DNA of 64,000 nt from Prorocentrum cordatum (GCA_963575745.1 CAUYUJ010003058.1:497698-561697), one strand, 5' to 3'; shown: positions 50,791 to 62,010, numbered from the stretch's first letter. Numbers and translations are program-made. Notes: a model not told the origin generated them from the letters alone.

Positions 50791-51029
50791 GAAAACTTCA
50801 TGCTGCAATGGCAGGTTACGCAACTTTGGCGACATCAGCGGCAGCGTTAGTGGGCGGCGCAAGCACGGGCTCGAACATGGAAGCGTACTTCCAGGGCCAA
50901 GTTCCAAGGAAGCGGGGTCGTCGTGGAGTCGTGGGGGAAAGCTTCGGGTGAGCCAGAGTGGCTGGCATTGGTACTGAGTGCGCAGCGCCGCTCCTTGTGT
51001 CGCCGTGCAAGATGAGATTAGGTTATGAT

Positions 51030-51535
51030 TACTTGCCTCATCAATGCAGTCGGCTTCACTTGTTTGTGCATGTGTCGCAGGGCAAGCACACCAGAGGAGT
51101 TATGAACCAAACCCGAGCGCGTTCCGTAGTTCCCGTTTGGTGAGAGCCCCAGCGTGCCACATGACCCCAGCATGCCACAACAGAGCGTGGCTCTTGTTTG
51201 TCTGCTTGGCCCGCGCAGCAGGGAATTCAATGGGGGTGCGACCCGCAGATTGAAACCACTGTAGAGTTAGCGCATTGTAAGTACTGTTTAGAACAATCAG
51301 CGGTGCATGCGTGCGTGCGTGCGCAGAGAGCAGCACAGACGATCGCTAGCGCCGTGCACTTTGGGGGCAACAACCCCGCCAGGTGCAACAGCAGCTCCAG
51401 GCCAACTTGCGCCGCGCCGCCGCGCTTTCTTATTCATCCAGCGCTGTCATTAAATACGCAGTCCCTTCGCCGCCACAATCTTCATACTCTCTCACGTGCG
51501 ACTCCAAGACGGCGTCAATGGAAGACGGCGTCAAT
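51030..51535 (+). repeat. Dispersed repeat R, copy 2
   Basis: Partner of 47490-47985. The alignment ends with CAATGGAAGA against CAATGGATGA. Directly after it a short GGCGTCAATGGAAGAC duplication and a (GGCGAC)n run (about 51660-51690) occur. Confidence 0.75.
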
Positions 51536-51654
51536 GGAAGATACGCGCGCGCAGTTCGGCCAACCCGCAGCCGACCCCCAGAGAGATCAGGCGTTGTTTT
51601 GCCGCTGGCACTCCAGTGGTGTGGCCCCGTTCTGGCCCGGGATCGCAGCGCGAG

Positions 51655-51689
<35 letters not shown>

Positions 51690-52108
51690 TCGACGAATGC
51701 GGCGAGGCTCGAGGTTCGAGGATCGAGGGCCGAGGCTTTTGGACGTTTTTGGTCCTTCTTGGGCCGGGGGTTCCTCAGAGAGTTGTGGAGGCTCGAAGGA
51801 CTTTGTCTGTGCTTCGACGGCGATTGCCATCGCCGCGGCGTCGTCGACTTCAGCGGCGGCGAACAATAACAATGATACGAATGCTAGGAGAATGAAGACA
51901 CATCTCTTTTGCGTTCCTCGCAACTGTCGCCGTGGCTGGGTCCGCCCTGAGATCCCGGTCAGACCGCGCTTCAGGAGATGGATACGGCGGGCCAGGAACA
52001 GGAGGAGGGGGGCGAGGAAGCGGCGGAGAGCGACAAGGAAGACGAGAAGGAGACGAGGGCGATGACGAAGACGAAGAGGGAGGAATAGGACAGGAGAGGA
52101 GGACGACG
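51536..52108. other. Low-complexity DNA before the LINE copy D leader relic
   Basis: A (GGCGAC)n run lies at about 51660-51690 and a purine-rich GAG/GAC/GAA stretch at about 51985-52108 that ends at the leader relic. No gene is visible. Confidence 0.5.
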
Positions 52109-52130
52109 TCCGTAGCCATTTCGGCTCAAG
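52109..52130 (+). other. DinoSL relic, 21 of 22 bases, followed by a second degenerate relic
   Basis: TCCGTAGCCATTTCGGCTCA plus AG differs from the leader by one T-to-C change. It is followed without a gap by TCCGTAGCGTTCCAATCAAG (52131-52150), which keeps the first eight and last five leader bases. Tandem relics are expected when a reinserted cDNA is transcribed, trans-spliced again at the old leader's AG and reinserted. The ORF1 ATG of LINE copy D lies 126 bp downstream. Confidence 0.85.
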
Positions 52131-52256
52131 TCCGTAGCGTTCCAATCAAGGCCTTGACCTGGTGGCGCGGGGGATTTTGCGGCCCCCGACTGCTTTCCTG
52201 GCGGGGCCAGGTGCCCTCGGCATTACGTTTCGTGTGCGGAAAATTCCTCTCTGCAC

Positions 52257-53480
52257 ATGCCTTCGATGGTCCCAGACCCTTCTTCTTGCTTTTCGAATGC
52301 TCCGTGGGCGCACTCTGGGACCAGTCAGGGCGATGGCGGGGGTTGGACTCATAGAGGGAAAGTGAGGAAGCCGCCAGCGACAGGGTTTGCATGTCCGCCG
52401 TGGGTTTCGACGCAACCCGCCCGAAGCCATTTCGTGCAAGCATTGTGGCAGCCTTCTTCCGCGCATGGCTGCTGGTGCTTATCCTGGTCCTCTTTCTGGC
52501 AGTTCGTGGGCTATGTCGGCGCCCCCTGGAAGCTGGCCCAGGGGTCAAGGGCCATGGTGGGAAAGGAGGTGCTGGCAAAGAAGTTCGAGGCAAAGATGGC
52601 AAATTCGGGTTCGGCAAGGGTTTCTCTGGCCCGAGCTGGTTCGGCTGGTCGGACGTGCCCCATAAGGCCAAGTACTCTTCTAATGTTGGAGATGGGACAG
52701 CTGGTGGTGGATCCCCGTTTCTTCCTGGAGGCCCTGTTCCTTCAGTCACCGCTGCCGAAGCACGTCAGCTGTCAGAGCTGTCCAACAAGGCGGGGGATAA
52801 GTTGACAGCTCAGCGTTACGACCTCATGGCTAAGCACCTGGAGGCTGCGGACAAGCCGCCGCCCGAGCTGTCTGCACATGCCCAGATGGAGAAGGCGCAC
52901 ACAGAAGTTCAACAGCTTGAGTCTCGCGCTGAAAAGGACCTTCAGCGCCTCACGAAGGCCAAGGGGCATGTCGCCGAGCTGGAGCAGTCGCTACGTGAGA
53001 CTCGTGACCGCCTCAAGCTTGCGGATGACGAGTACAAGTCAGCGCTGGTCAGCGCAGGTCGTGCCCCAGAAGCTGTCTGCCACGCTCAAGCTTGGTGACC
53101 TTGTCTCGGGCAAGTACAGCATCGAGTCCTTCATCACTTGCGACGACCTCCCGGGGGACTTCGCGGCTGGTGAAGGCGAGCTGGGGGAAGCGGACAGGAA
53201 GGAGTTCGAATCTCGTCGCGCGGCGCTGGCATCGGGGGGCACAGGAGCTGGCGCAGAAGCTATTCCAACAGGTTGCGGACAACGGCGAGGAGGCTCGGGC
53301 TGCGCATGAAGTTCACAAACTGCGTCTGGCTGCTAAGAAGCGTCGTCTTGCCGAGGGTGGAGAAGCTTCTGCTGGAGGCGCGGCCGCTGGAGCAGCATCG
53401 AGTGCACCTTCTGAGCCCCCCTCTGAGCCTGTCGGCACTGGCAGTGCAGCACCTGCTCCTGCCGCCGAGCAAACTTAGGC
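52257..53480 (+). pseudogene. LINE copy D ORF1: zinc ribbon and coiled coil
   Basis: ATG 52257 begins MPSMVPDPSSCFSNAPWAHS. A FACPP...ISCKHCGSLLPR pair, split by one frame break near 52395, forms the two halves of a zinc ribbon like that of copy A. From 52750 a long coiled coil follows (KAHTEVQQLESRAEKDLQRL, ELEQSLRETRDRLKLADDEY), then acidic and alanine-rich segments in two other frames to the TAG at 53476-53478. ORF1 proteins of this layout bind element RNA. Confidence 0.6.
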
Positions 53481-54029
53481 AGAGCTTCGGGCCAGGGTCG
53501 ATGGGGCCTTGGGCGACTGCGGGCCCCCCCTGGCGTTCCTGCCCAGGGGGGCCCAACGTTGATTCCGAACGAGACCCAGGCTCGAAGTCTACCTGAGAGC
53601 TTTACAACTTTTTAGCGTCTCGTGATTCGGTGATCGGCTCCAGGGCCCAAGCCACGGGCTTCAGACTTTTTAGGCGCATTCAGGTTGCGTCTGGAGTGCA
53701 GGGGAAGCGTTTTTTTTTCCTCCCCACTATTCCCAGATGGTATTCGGATGCCCCCAGGGTCCCACGGTATGGAATATGTTGCTCGGTTGCCGCTGCCTGA
53801 CGCGTCACGGCAGCATCCGCCAGCTGCCAACTTCATCATCCCGTCCAGCCAGCCCCTCTGCGAGATGGAGCTGGACGCGCGGTTGCCGCAATCCGAAGTG
53901 CTACCTTTTGCGTCGCCGTCAAGCTCGGTCGGGGCACGGCACTGTGGGTCTGCTTCGCGAGGTAGACCACCCGTTGCTTCAGCCTCGGCCCCAGCAGGGG
54001 ACGCCGTTTTACCGTGTATTCCTCTATCT

Positions 54030-54730
54030 GAAGGGCTGAAGGCCGCGACGGTCAACACGAATTCCTGGGGCACTCCTTAAGACCTATTTGGAATCCTCTG
54101 ACTCGCACATAGTCCTCGCTCAGGAGCATCGGATTCGGGATCAGCTATCGATAGACCAGGCATCCAAGTCTTCGCTCGTCATCGGCTGGAAAAGCATTTG
54201 GGCGCCTGGGGTGCCTGGAGACGGTGGAGGAGCCAGCAGCGGGGTTGATATTCTTGCCCGTAGTGGATTTGGAGTGTTTGTGAATGAGCAGCACATCTTG
54301 GTCGACGGGCGCGCCGTCGCGGCCATGGTGCACGTTCCTGATTGTGCGCCGTTCTGCGCCTGCTCCCTCTATCTCTTCCACAGCCAAGGTCTTTCGGAAG
54401 CTAATTTGGAGATCCTTAGAGCCGTGGGGGAATTTCTCGAGGGAGTTGGTTGTGAGTTCATTGTTGGGGCCGACTGGAACTTCTGCCCTGAGGTTCTTGA
54501 GAGGTCCGACTTCTGCAAGAAATTTGGGGCGTCGGTGATTAGCACCCGCGGTCACGCCCACTTCCCCAGTGCGGGCCCCCCCTGACCGTTTTGATTATTT
54601 TGTCCTCTCGGAGGCCCTGGGGCTCTGCTTGAGGAAAGCGAAGGTCACCGATGACCCCCCCCCCTCGCTCCCCATCGCCCTGTCACGTTGCAGTTTCACA
54701 GTTCGCTCGGCGACCTCAAGGCTCTCGCCT
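54030..54730 (+). pseudogene. LINE copy D endonuclease domain
   Basis: ATVNTNSWGT opens the domain near 54045. After a break at 54075 the frame reads HIVLAQEHRIRDQL (QE motif), ASSGVDILARSGFGV, SLYLFHSQGLSEANLEIL and FIVGADWNFCPEVL (GDxN position reads GADWN). FDYFVLSEALGL and a HRPVTLQF-like end follow in two further frames. The breaks at about 54582 and 54656 coincide with C7 and C9 runs. Confidence 0.65.
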
Positions 54731-55049
54731 TCCGCCGCCCCCCCGGCCTTCCTGTTGAGGCTCCTGTGGGACCTGCTCCGTGCCCTGGGGATTGGGACGG
54801 TGCTCTGACGCTCGCTCAAGAAGCCTTTGAGGCCATGAATGCTGGGGGCGCGCGTAGGGTTCGCAGACTGCTCAGTCCTGGCTATAATGCGCCGGCGGAC
54901 TCGGCTGAACGCGACTTGGCGAATGCTCTTGGAGCCGAAGTCTCTACGTTTGGGACCAGGGGGAAAAGACCTCAACTTTATTGGAAGTCTGTTCCGAAGC
55001 CTGCGGGCAGAGTCAAGGACCTGCACGTGCGTAGCATTGTGGCTTCTCA

Positions 55050-57186
55050 ACCAGCTACGAGCTGTTCGGTGCTATCATGGAGACTCTGCAGGCTGGAGGT
55101 CACCAGGTTGTTGAGGCACTGGAGCATCCTCCTGCCTCGGTGACGGTTGCCGCAGACTCCGAGCGGAGCAACTATTTCGCGTCTGCCGCCAGCTTAGCCC
55201 GCGGAGTTCGAACGGACAGCGGCGATCCCGTGGTCCATGCCGATCTCGATTGTTTAATCTCGGGCACGGCGGTTGTTGCTCAGTCTGCTAAGGCGGCGTC
55301 TGCTGAGGCCTCGAGGAAGGACTGGAACGACTGGCTCCGCCAGGGGCTCGAAAAAGGGGGGACAAATGCTCAGAAGGCTATCAGAGAGCCGATCGCTTGG
55401 GTTCCGACTACCACCGTTTTTCGATGCGGTATTATTGTTGCGGTTCCTGTGAGTCTTCTAAAGGCGGAGCCGGATAAGTTTAGTGACATCTGGCAGCAAG
55501 GCAGTGGACTTGCTGACGTCTGCAAAGGTGACGGCAACGGCATATTGCCGCACTCGCCTCTCCTTCAGCCTCCTGAGATTCGTGCTGTTTCTAAGAAGTA
55601 CAGGCCTGCCTCGGCTGTGAGCTTGGACGGGTTCCATTGCCGACACTTTGCTCTGCTCTCCGACATTGCGCTTCAGGCGATGGCTCTGTGCTTTGCGGTT
55701 ATGGAAGGCACTGGGCCCCCCTCCCCCCCAGATTGCTTGGGTCCTTTTGGCCCTCCTTAACAAGCCCTCAGGAGGCTTCCGCCCTATCGGTGTCTTCCCA
55801 AGCTGGTATCGCGTGTGGGGTCGCTGTAGAAGAGGTGAAGCTCTCAGGTGGGAGCTATCCTTCAAAAGGGACCACTGGGCGGCTGTAGCCTTCCGAGGAG
55901 CTGGAGACGCTGTCTGGAGACAGGTCCTTAGGGCCGAAAGTGGGGCCCTTCGGGGCCAGTGCACGGCCTCAGTTTTTTTGGGATTTAAGGAAGCACTATG
56001 AGCACATTGATCTCGAGTACGTATGGCAGAAATGTCCTCAACATAGGTTCCCCGCGTGCCTTGTGCGGCTGGTCATCCAGGCGTACTCTGTGGCTCGATA
56101 CATGGCTCTCCGGGGCATTGTTGAAGGCCCTTTCTTCCCTAAGAGGGGTATTGTGGCGGGGTGTTCCTTTGCCGCGAGTTTGATTCGAGTTTTTGCCATG
56201 GAGGCCTTCGATGGCATCCCGCGTGAACCAGGACGTTGCTACTTCGATGCGTACATAGACGACCTCAGTTTGAATGCCACGGGCTCAGCTATGGAGGTCA
56301 TTGATGTTATTTGTCGTGGAGCTCGGGCTCTGCATGCGGCTGTCGCTCGCACCCTGCAGTGCAAGCAGGCCATGGACAAGATTGGCATGGTTAGCAACAG
56401 CAGTTTGTTGCTCACAGGTTGGAAGAGTCCCTTGGCAGTTTGGTTGGCACAGCTTGCATGAGGGTCACCAACCTCGGCTCGGACTTCACTGCTGGTAGGC
56501 CGGTGCGAGCAGGGAAAGGCAGGTCTGCTAAAATGAAGGCCCGTGCTGCTGCTGCTTTGCGCAAAACCCGGCGTCTGCAAGGCCTTGGTGAGGCCCTCGG
56601 CCGAAAGGCCCTTCGGGTTTTTGCCGCGGGTCCCCTGGCTGTAGCCGTGTACGGCTCGGACCTCTACGGGGTCTCGGATTCGGAGCTGCTTAGCTTGCGC
56701 AGGATGGCTATGTCCTGCATCAAGCCGAGAGCTCAGGGCAGGCCCTTACACGTTCTTTCCTTGCTCGAAGGAGATCCGACTTGGAGGGGCAGCTGTGCCC
56801 CTATCATTCGTTGGGCCGAAGAAATCTGGATTTTGAGAACAAGCGCCTTCCCCTGGTCGCTCTCGTGGGCTGAAATGCGCGAGGCGTGGAACGCGGTGTT
56901 CTCTTCGGACAACTGGTCTTGGGCCAAGGTCCGAGGTCCTATCTCGGCCCTGAGGATGACCCTTTATAGGTTGGGGTGGACCATGCCTGATTTTTGCACC
57001 ATCGTCGACGACTTTGGTCGCGAAGTCTCCCTCACTCTCTCCAGCCCTAAGCTTATCAAGGTTTTTTGTAAGGAAGCCGTCTTTCGCTCTCTGGAGAGGC
57101 TCTCTGGAGACAAGTACGGTGTGGGGGCTCGGCTTTGTTTGGGACGTTGCCAAGAATATCTTGGGGTCCAAAAAGATTGGGGCTAA
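55050..57186 (+). pseudogene. LINE copy D reverse transcriptase
   Basis: YELFGAIMETLQAGGHQVVE begins the N-terminal extension and YRPASAVSLDGFHCRHFALL the DGFHP-type block. After a break at a C-rich run (about 55717-55732) LNKPSGGFRPIGVFPSWYRV is motif 1. After a T7 run (55973-55979) motif A reads FFWDLRKHYEHI, motif B PKRGIVAGCSFAASL and motif C AYIDDLSL (YIDD at 56252-56263). The thumb continues in another frame to 57186. Catalytic residues are kept, so decay is recent or the breaks are sequence errors. Confidence 0.7.
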
Positions 57187-58546
57187 GACTAAGGGTTGGG
57201 TCAGAGTCTTAGCGACCAAGGCATGTTGGACGGCAGGTGATGTGGCGTCTGTAGCTTATTTATGTCCTGATCGGTGTCAGCTTTGTGACGCAGCTAGAGA
57301 CACTCTTGTTCACCGTCTCTATGAATGCCCTGCTGTTCAGCAGGAACGCGATGAAGTTCTTCCTTTATGGCTTCAAGAGGAAGCCCGCCCTGCTGGCCCA
57401 TATTCTGAGGATGCAGTGTTATTCCTGCATGGGGCTCTGAGGCATCCAGGAGATCTCGGTCCTCCTCCTGCTACGAGTACTGGTGTCGTCTATGACTGGT
57501 ACACGGAGCGGCTGCCTGACCCGTCAGATGTTGCTGCTCCTCCCTCCATTCTTCCTACCGATGGGATCTGGGGGCACCTGTTCATGGACGGCTCGTGCCG
57601 CCGCCACACTGTTAGGGAGCTGTCTAGGGCTGGTTGGGCCGTGGTCATGGTCTCTCAGGCTGGGGAGCGCCTCGGGGTCTTCAAAAGTCCTCTTTGGGCT
57701 CCTTGGCCTCAGACCCCCCAAGGCTTTGATTGTGGGGCCCTGGCCTGGACTGGGCTTTATTCTGAAGGCCCCTCTGACTGCTATTCAGACTGTAGCAATG
57801 TGGTGACTTTAATGAATCTCGGAGAGGCGGACGCCATCTCTGGGAAGCGTTAGTACGCTGGCCTTGTCATTCAAGCGCGCCAGCACTTCGGGGCGAATGT
57901 TTTTTCTTTTGCTAAGGTGGCAGCTCACCGTGACCTCGATGAAGAGGGGCTCAGTGCGCGAGAGAGGTTCTTGTGCCTTGGGAACCACTACGCCGACGTC
58001 GCGGCTCAGGAAGCTGTTCTGATTCACCCTAGCTGGTCCCCCTCTGAAGAGGACCTGCAGAGACGGCTGAAGATTGCCCGTATTGTTTTGCTGGCAGGAG
58101 CGGAGCTCATGCCACTGTGGCCCAAGCTTGAGTTCAGAGGTCTAGAGCGCGCCCCTAAGCCCCAGTCCTCGGACGTTCCTTTGCTTGAAGTTTGCCGCGA
58201 CTGGACCAAGCAGGGAAACACTTGGCGTTGTAGAGTCTGCCTTCGTGGTTCCCGCGCCCCGTCCACACCGTTTGGTGGTGTGTGCCCTGGGACCTGCCCT
58301 TTGGACCAAGGGGTCCTTGAGTCCAATGGGCACCGAGTCATGGCGTTTCCTTGCAGTGACAAGAGTCATTTTTTGTGCATGACATGCAAGTTATACAGCA
58401 GTGGAGGTCAAGTGATAGGCCTGGGTCGCAAATGCGGTCACACGACGGAGTCTGGCTTGAAGAATATTCGCAGGCTCCGCAAAGGCCTACACCCTGACAA
58501 GAAGGGTGTGTTTGTCGACATTGATGAATTCGTCCCCCTGCTGTGA
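57150..58546 (+). pseudogene. LINE copy D zinc finger, RNase H and C-terminal zinc tail
   Basis: A CPDRCQLCDAARDTLVHRLYEC finger lies near 57266 (C-x3-C-x2-C...H...C). RNase H follows with GHLFMDGSC (Asp near 57586) and CYSDCSNVVTLMNLGEAD, an in-frame TAG at 57851-57853, then VAAHRDLDEEGL and LGNHYADVAAQEAV. The tail reads FLCMTCKLYSSGG, then GRKCG and RRLRKGLHPDKKG, and stops at 58544-58546. Apart from the TAG the last 1.3 kb is one open frame. Confidence 0.65.
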
Positions 58547-58640
58547 TTTACAGGTGAATTCTTCTGTTGCATCAGTTCTCCTCTGGCTGTTGTTGCAGTT
58601 CACTGTTCAAGGGGATGTGCGTTGCTGCCAAAAAAAGAAA

Positions 58641-59432
58641 GGCGGACGAAAAAGGAAGTGACGCGCGAGGAGGAGGATGGCACAAGAAGGAGTTAGCGGA
58701 GGACGACGGAGCGGCAGGTCGACCATCGGCATTCTGCCCCCGTTCTCCTCACCGACTTCTTCCCTCCAAAAGTCCCAGAGAGGGGCGGCCTTCGAAGCCC
58801 AACGAGTGCCGAGGACGTTCAAAAACCTCCACTTCCCTCCCGCCTTTTTGTTCCCTCCTGGTGTTGGCGCCGCTGGGCCTCCTCCTTGACGATCTTGACC
58901 CTTTCTCTGGGACTGGCTTGTCCTTCCCGCGCCGCGTCGTTGTTTCAGGGCCCTGGGACCCGAAACGGGCCTGTGGAGGCCCGAATCGAGAAAGACTGGC
59001 GGTCACGACGTTCCCCGCGATGCCAGATCTGACGGTCCGCCTCCTCTTGGCGCTCCTCGCCCCCCCTCTTCGAGGAGAAACCCGAGCGCGCGCTTCGACT
59101 CGAAGACGACGACAAGCGATAGCGACCGCCGCTGAGGATTGCCGACGACAGACAACGACGTCCGACGACGTCTGGCGACTACGACCGACGACGATTGGCG
59201 ACAAGTGGATACGACCGACGACGACCGACGACGACGGCGAAGGGCGACGACGCCAACGACGACGACGACGACGACGACGGCAAAAGACGAAGAGGACGAA
59301 CGACGAACGACGGCGGCGGCGGTAGCGGACGACGGCGGACGACGACGACGACCGAGCTGGGGGCGTCGCCCTTGGCGGCGCCGCCGCCATTGTTCATCGT
59401 CGCCGTCGTCGTCGCCGTCGTCGTCGGTCGTT

Positions 59433-59479
<47 letters not shown>

Positions 59480-60284
59480 TATGTTTTGCCGTCGATCGTC
59501 GTTGATCGTCGTCGCCATCGGCACCGCCGCCCCCCCCGGAGGAGAAGCACGAGCGCGCCTCGACGGCGACGACGGCGCCGCCCGCTTCGACGGTGACGAC
59601 GGCGGCGGCCACGCCGGCCGTCCCGCCGCCCGGGCCGCCTGCCACGGGAGCGGCCGTCGCGGGCATGAGCGCGCCCGACAGCCCGAGGCGTCGCCGGCTC
59701 GACGACGACGATGCTTTCGACGGCGTCGACGGCGCGGGCGACATTGACGACGTCGGCGTTGACGAAGTTTACGATGGTGACGATGCTGACGACGAAGTTG
59801 ACGACGTTGTTGACGACGTTGTTGACGACGGCGGCGACGACGGCGACGAATACGATGAGGATCGACGGTCTAGGCTGTTGGACGTTTCTGGTCCCTGTTT
59901 GGCCTCCAGCCGGGGGCCTCAGCAGAGCTCCAGAGAGGTCCCCGTTTCCCGGGTGCTTCCATGCATCTATAGATCTTTCTCAAGGCCCCAGAGGCCCTTG
60001 GAGGCACCAACTGGGTCAGAGCGCAAACAGCATTTGTCCTCCATCCTCGATCTTCCACCCTCGCAGCCAGACCTCGAGGGCATCCTCACCCTTGATCCTC
60101 GATCATCCCTCCCTCCTTCCTCCCCCCCTCGGGCCTCCTCCAGCGCCCCTGGGCCCGGTGGGAAACGCGGCGGGCTCTCCCGCCGCGCGTGATCCTCGGG
60201 CCCCCTCCCCAGGGTTTCCATTCCATGCAGACACACCCCAAACTGCGATATGAAATGGCAGCGAGGTGCTAGCCCCACGGCGGC
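58641..60284. other. Triplet-repeat region without a supportable gene
   Basis: Irregular (ACG)n at about 59139-59350, (GTC)n at about 59397-59480 and GAC/GTT triplets at 59697-59850. The first two are complementary and could form a large imperfect hairpin. Frames through them are low complexity. Sequence at 58650-59130 and 59870-60284 shows no gene. Confidence 0.6.
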
Positions 60285-61608
60285 CTAGACAGGCCCCTCG
60301 CTCTCCAGCGTGTCACTGTGCAGCCAAGCAAACTCGAGCGCTTTCTGAACCTCGAAGCGCTTCAGCTCGGCCTCATCGTCGTCCCCGTCGTCGGAGCCGT
60401 CCAATTCCCGCTGGGCCTCCCCGTAGATGGCCTCCAGTTGTGAGATTCGATACATGATCATGCCGTGCCTGGCTGCGCGGGTACCATCCAACTTCACGGT
60501 GGTCTCGATGCCCTTCGTGGCGTCCTCCAGGAGCTCCCAGAAGTCCACCACGCAAGTTGGCAGAGGAGGTGGCGTAGCAGAGTCGTCGTCCGCCTCCGCA
60601 GCCGCCGCCGCCGCCATGAGCTTCCCCTTTGTGCATTGCCTCCACGCAGTGCTCCTCCTCGTGCTCGATCGTGCCCACGAGCGCCTCCTCGGGCCGCCTG
60701 CTATGGGGGCCGCCCGCCAGCCACCCCGTGGCGATCTCAGCGCGGGCAGTCCACATCGTCATGCTGGTGCCGCGCTGATTACCGAGCTGTAGCTGATCAC
60801 GTGTCGGCTCCGCTTCACCGCCAGCTCTTCTCGAAATTGCCACTGCATGCCAGCCACGCCCTGCTTCATCGCGAGCTCATGCGTCGCGATCGTGCCATGA
60901 TCGCTGAACTCCTTAACCAGCAAGGGGAAAGGCGGCACCGCTGGCAGGGGTCGTGGCCGTCCACCTCCGTCCCGATCTCGCCGTCATGCACCGCGTCGAC
61001 CCTGGAGGCCCCGGCAGCTTCCGCGGCAGCGACGCCCGCGCCCGCGCGCGGGATGGCCGAATCGGACGGGGACTCGGCCATTTTCCGCGCGGGCGGGGCG
61101 CCGCCCTCAGCAGGTCTGCCCGAGCTAGGGATGTTCACCCCGCCTGCGGCGAAGCCAGCCGCCGACAGCGCGGGGCGCGCTGCAAACCTGGGCCCCTTTT
61201 GGGCTCGGCGTAGTCAGCACGCCGTCGCCGTCCCCAGCGGCCACGGCGCCAACGCCGCGTGGAGCGCCACGTTCCTCCGCAGCGTGTCGACGGGCGACTC
61301 GATGGCCTTGCCGTGCACCATCTTCTTCAGGTGCACCGCCACCACCGCCGGGCGCTCCACCGTGTCGGGATCCCCCAGCGACTCCACCAAGTTCTCGTAG
61401 CGGCTCCGCTAGAAGCGCACCGCCTGCTGCAGGTCGTGGACGAGCACGTCCCCCGTCCAAGGGACCCACGCCTGGCCAGCTCGGCGCCTCTGCCGCCGTG
61501 GCGCACACGGGGTGGACACATCGCCGCCAGCGGCGGCCTCCCGCGAGGGGGCTGCCTCCCGCGCCATCACAAACCGCACCAGCCGCCCGATGGAAGCTGG
61601 CCCAAAGG
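60285..61608 (-). pseudogene. Leader-tagged retroposed sequence of unknown product, frame-broken
   Basis: On the minus strand, directly after an exact leader relic, a first ATG (about 61567) starts MAREAAPSREAAAGGDVSTP. The frame passes a TAG (61409-61411) and continues YENLVESLGDPDTVERPAVV and HLKKMVHGKAIESPVDTLRR. Further sense stretches in other frames read KEFSDHGTIATHELAMKQGV (near 60915) and VVDFWELLEDATKGIETTVK (near 60545), and the last ends TLESEGPV at a TAG (60285-60287). Several protein-like stretches in order behind a leader fit one processed mRNA with frame breaks. I do not recognise the protein. Confidence 0.45.
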
Positions 61609-61630
61609 CTTGAGCCAAAATGGCTACGGA
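61609..61630 (-). other. Exact 22-nt DinoSL sequence on the minus strand
   Basis: The plus strand reads CTTGAGCCAAAATGGCTACG plus GA, the reverse complement of the full leader with T as its first base. CCTTTGGG follows it on the minus strand instead of GT, so it is a cDNA relic. A GAT/GCT repeat abuts its 5' end. Confidence 0.92.
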
Positions 61631-61690
61631 TGATGATGCTGATGCTGATGCTGATGCTGATGCTGATGATGATGATGATGCTGATGATGC

Positions 61691-61722
<32 letters not shown>

Positions 61723-62010
61723 CTGATGCTGATGCTGATGCTGATGCTGATGATGATGCTGATGCTGATGCTGATGCTGATGCTGATGCTGATGCTGATG
61801 CTGATGCTGATGATGATGATGAGGATGAGATGAGGATGAGGATGATGCTGATGCTGATGCTGATGCTGATGCTGATGATGGTGATGGTGATGGTGATGAT
61901 GGTGATGGTGATGATGGGTGATGATGATACTGATGATGATACTGATGATGATACTGATGATGATGTGATGATGGTGATGATGTGATGATGATGACGGTGG
62001 TGATGGTGAT
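61631..62010 (+). repeat. (GATGCT)n / (GAT)n repeat, about 380 bp
   Basis: Starts at the first base beyond the leader relic and consists of GATGCT hexamers and GAT triplets, later GATGGTGAT units. On the minus strand it is a CAT/CAG repeat like the one before the relic at 16189. Confidence 0.95.

Larger units (their letters stand above)
52109..58640 (+). mobile_element. LINE-like retroelement copy D, near full length, leader-capped
   Basis: It begins at a double leader relic and carries ORF1 (zinc ribbon, coiled coil) and ORF2 (endonuclease, RT, RNase H, zinc tail) in order. ORF2 ends at 58546; an A-rich stretch (CCAAAAAAAGAAAG) near 58628 may be the 3' end. RT keeps its YIDD motif. About seven frame breaks and one in-frame TAG (57851) stop it from being expressed as read. 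Confidence 0.75.
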
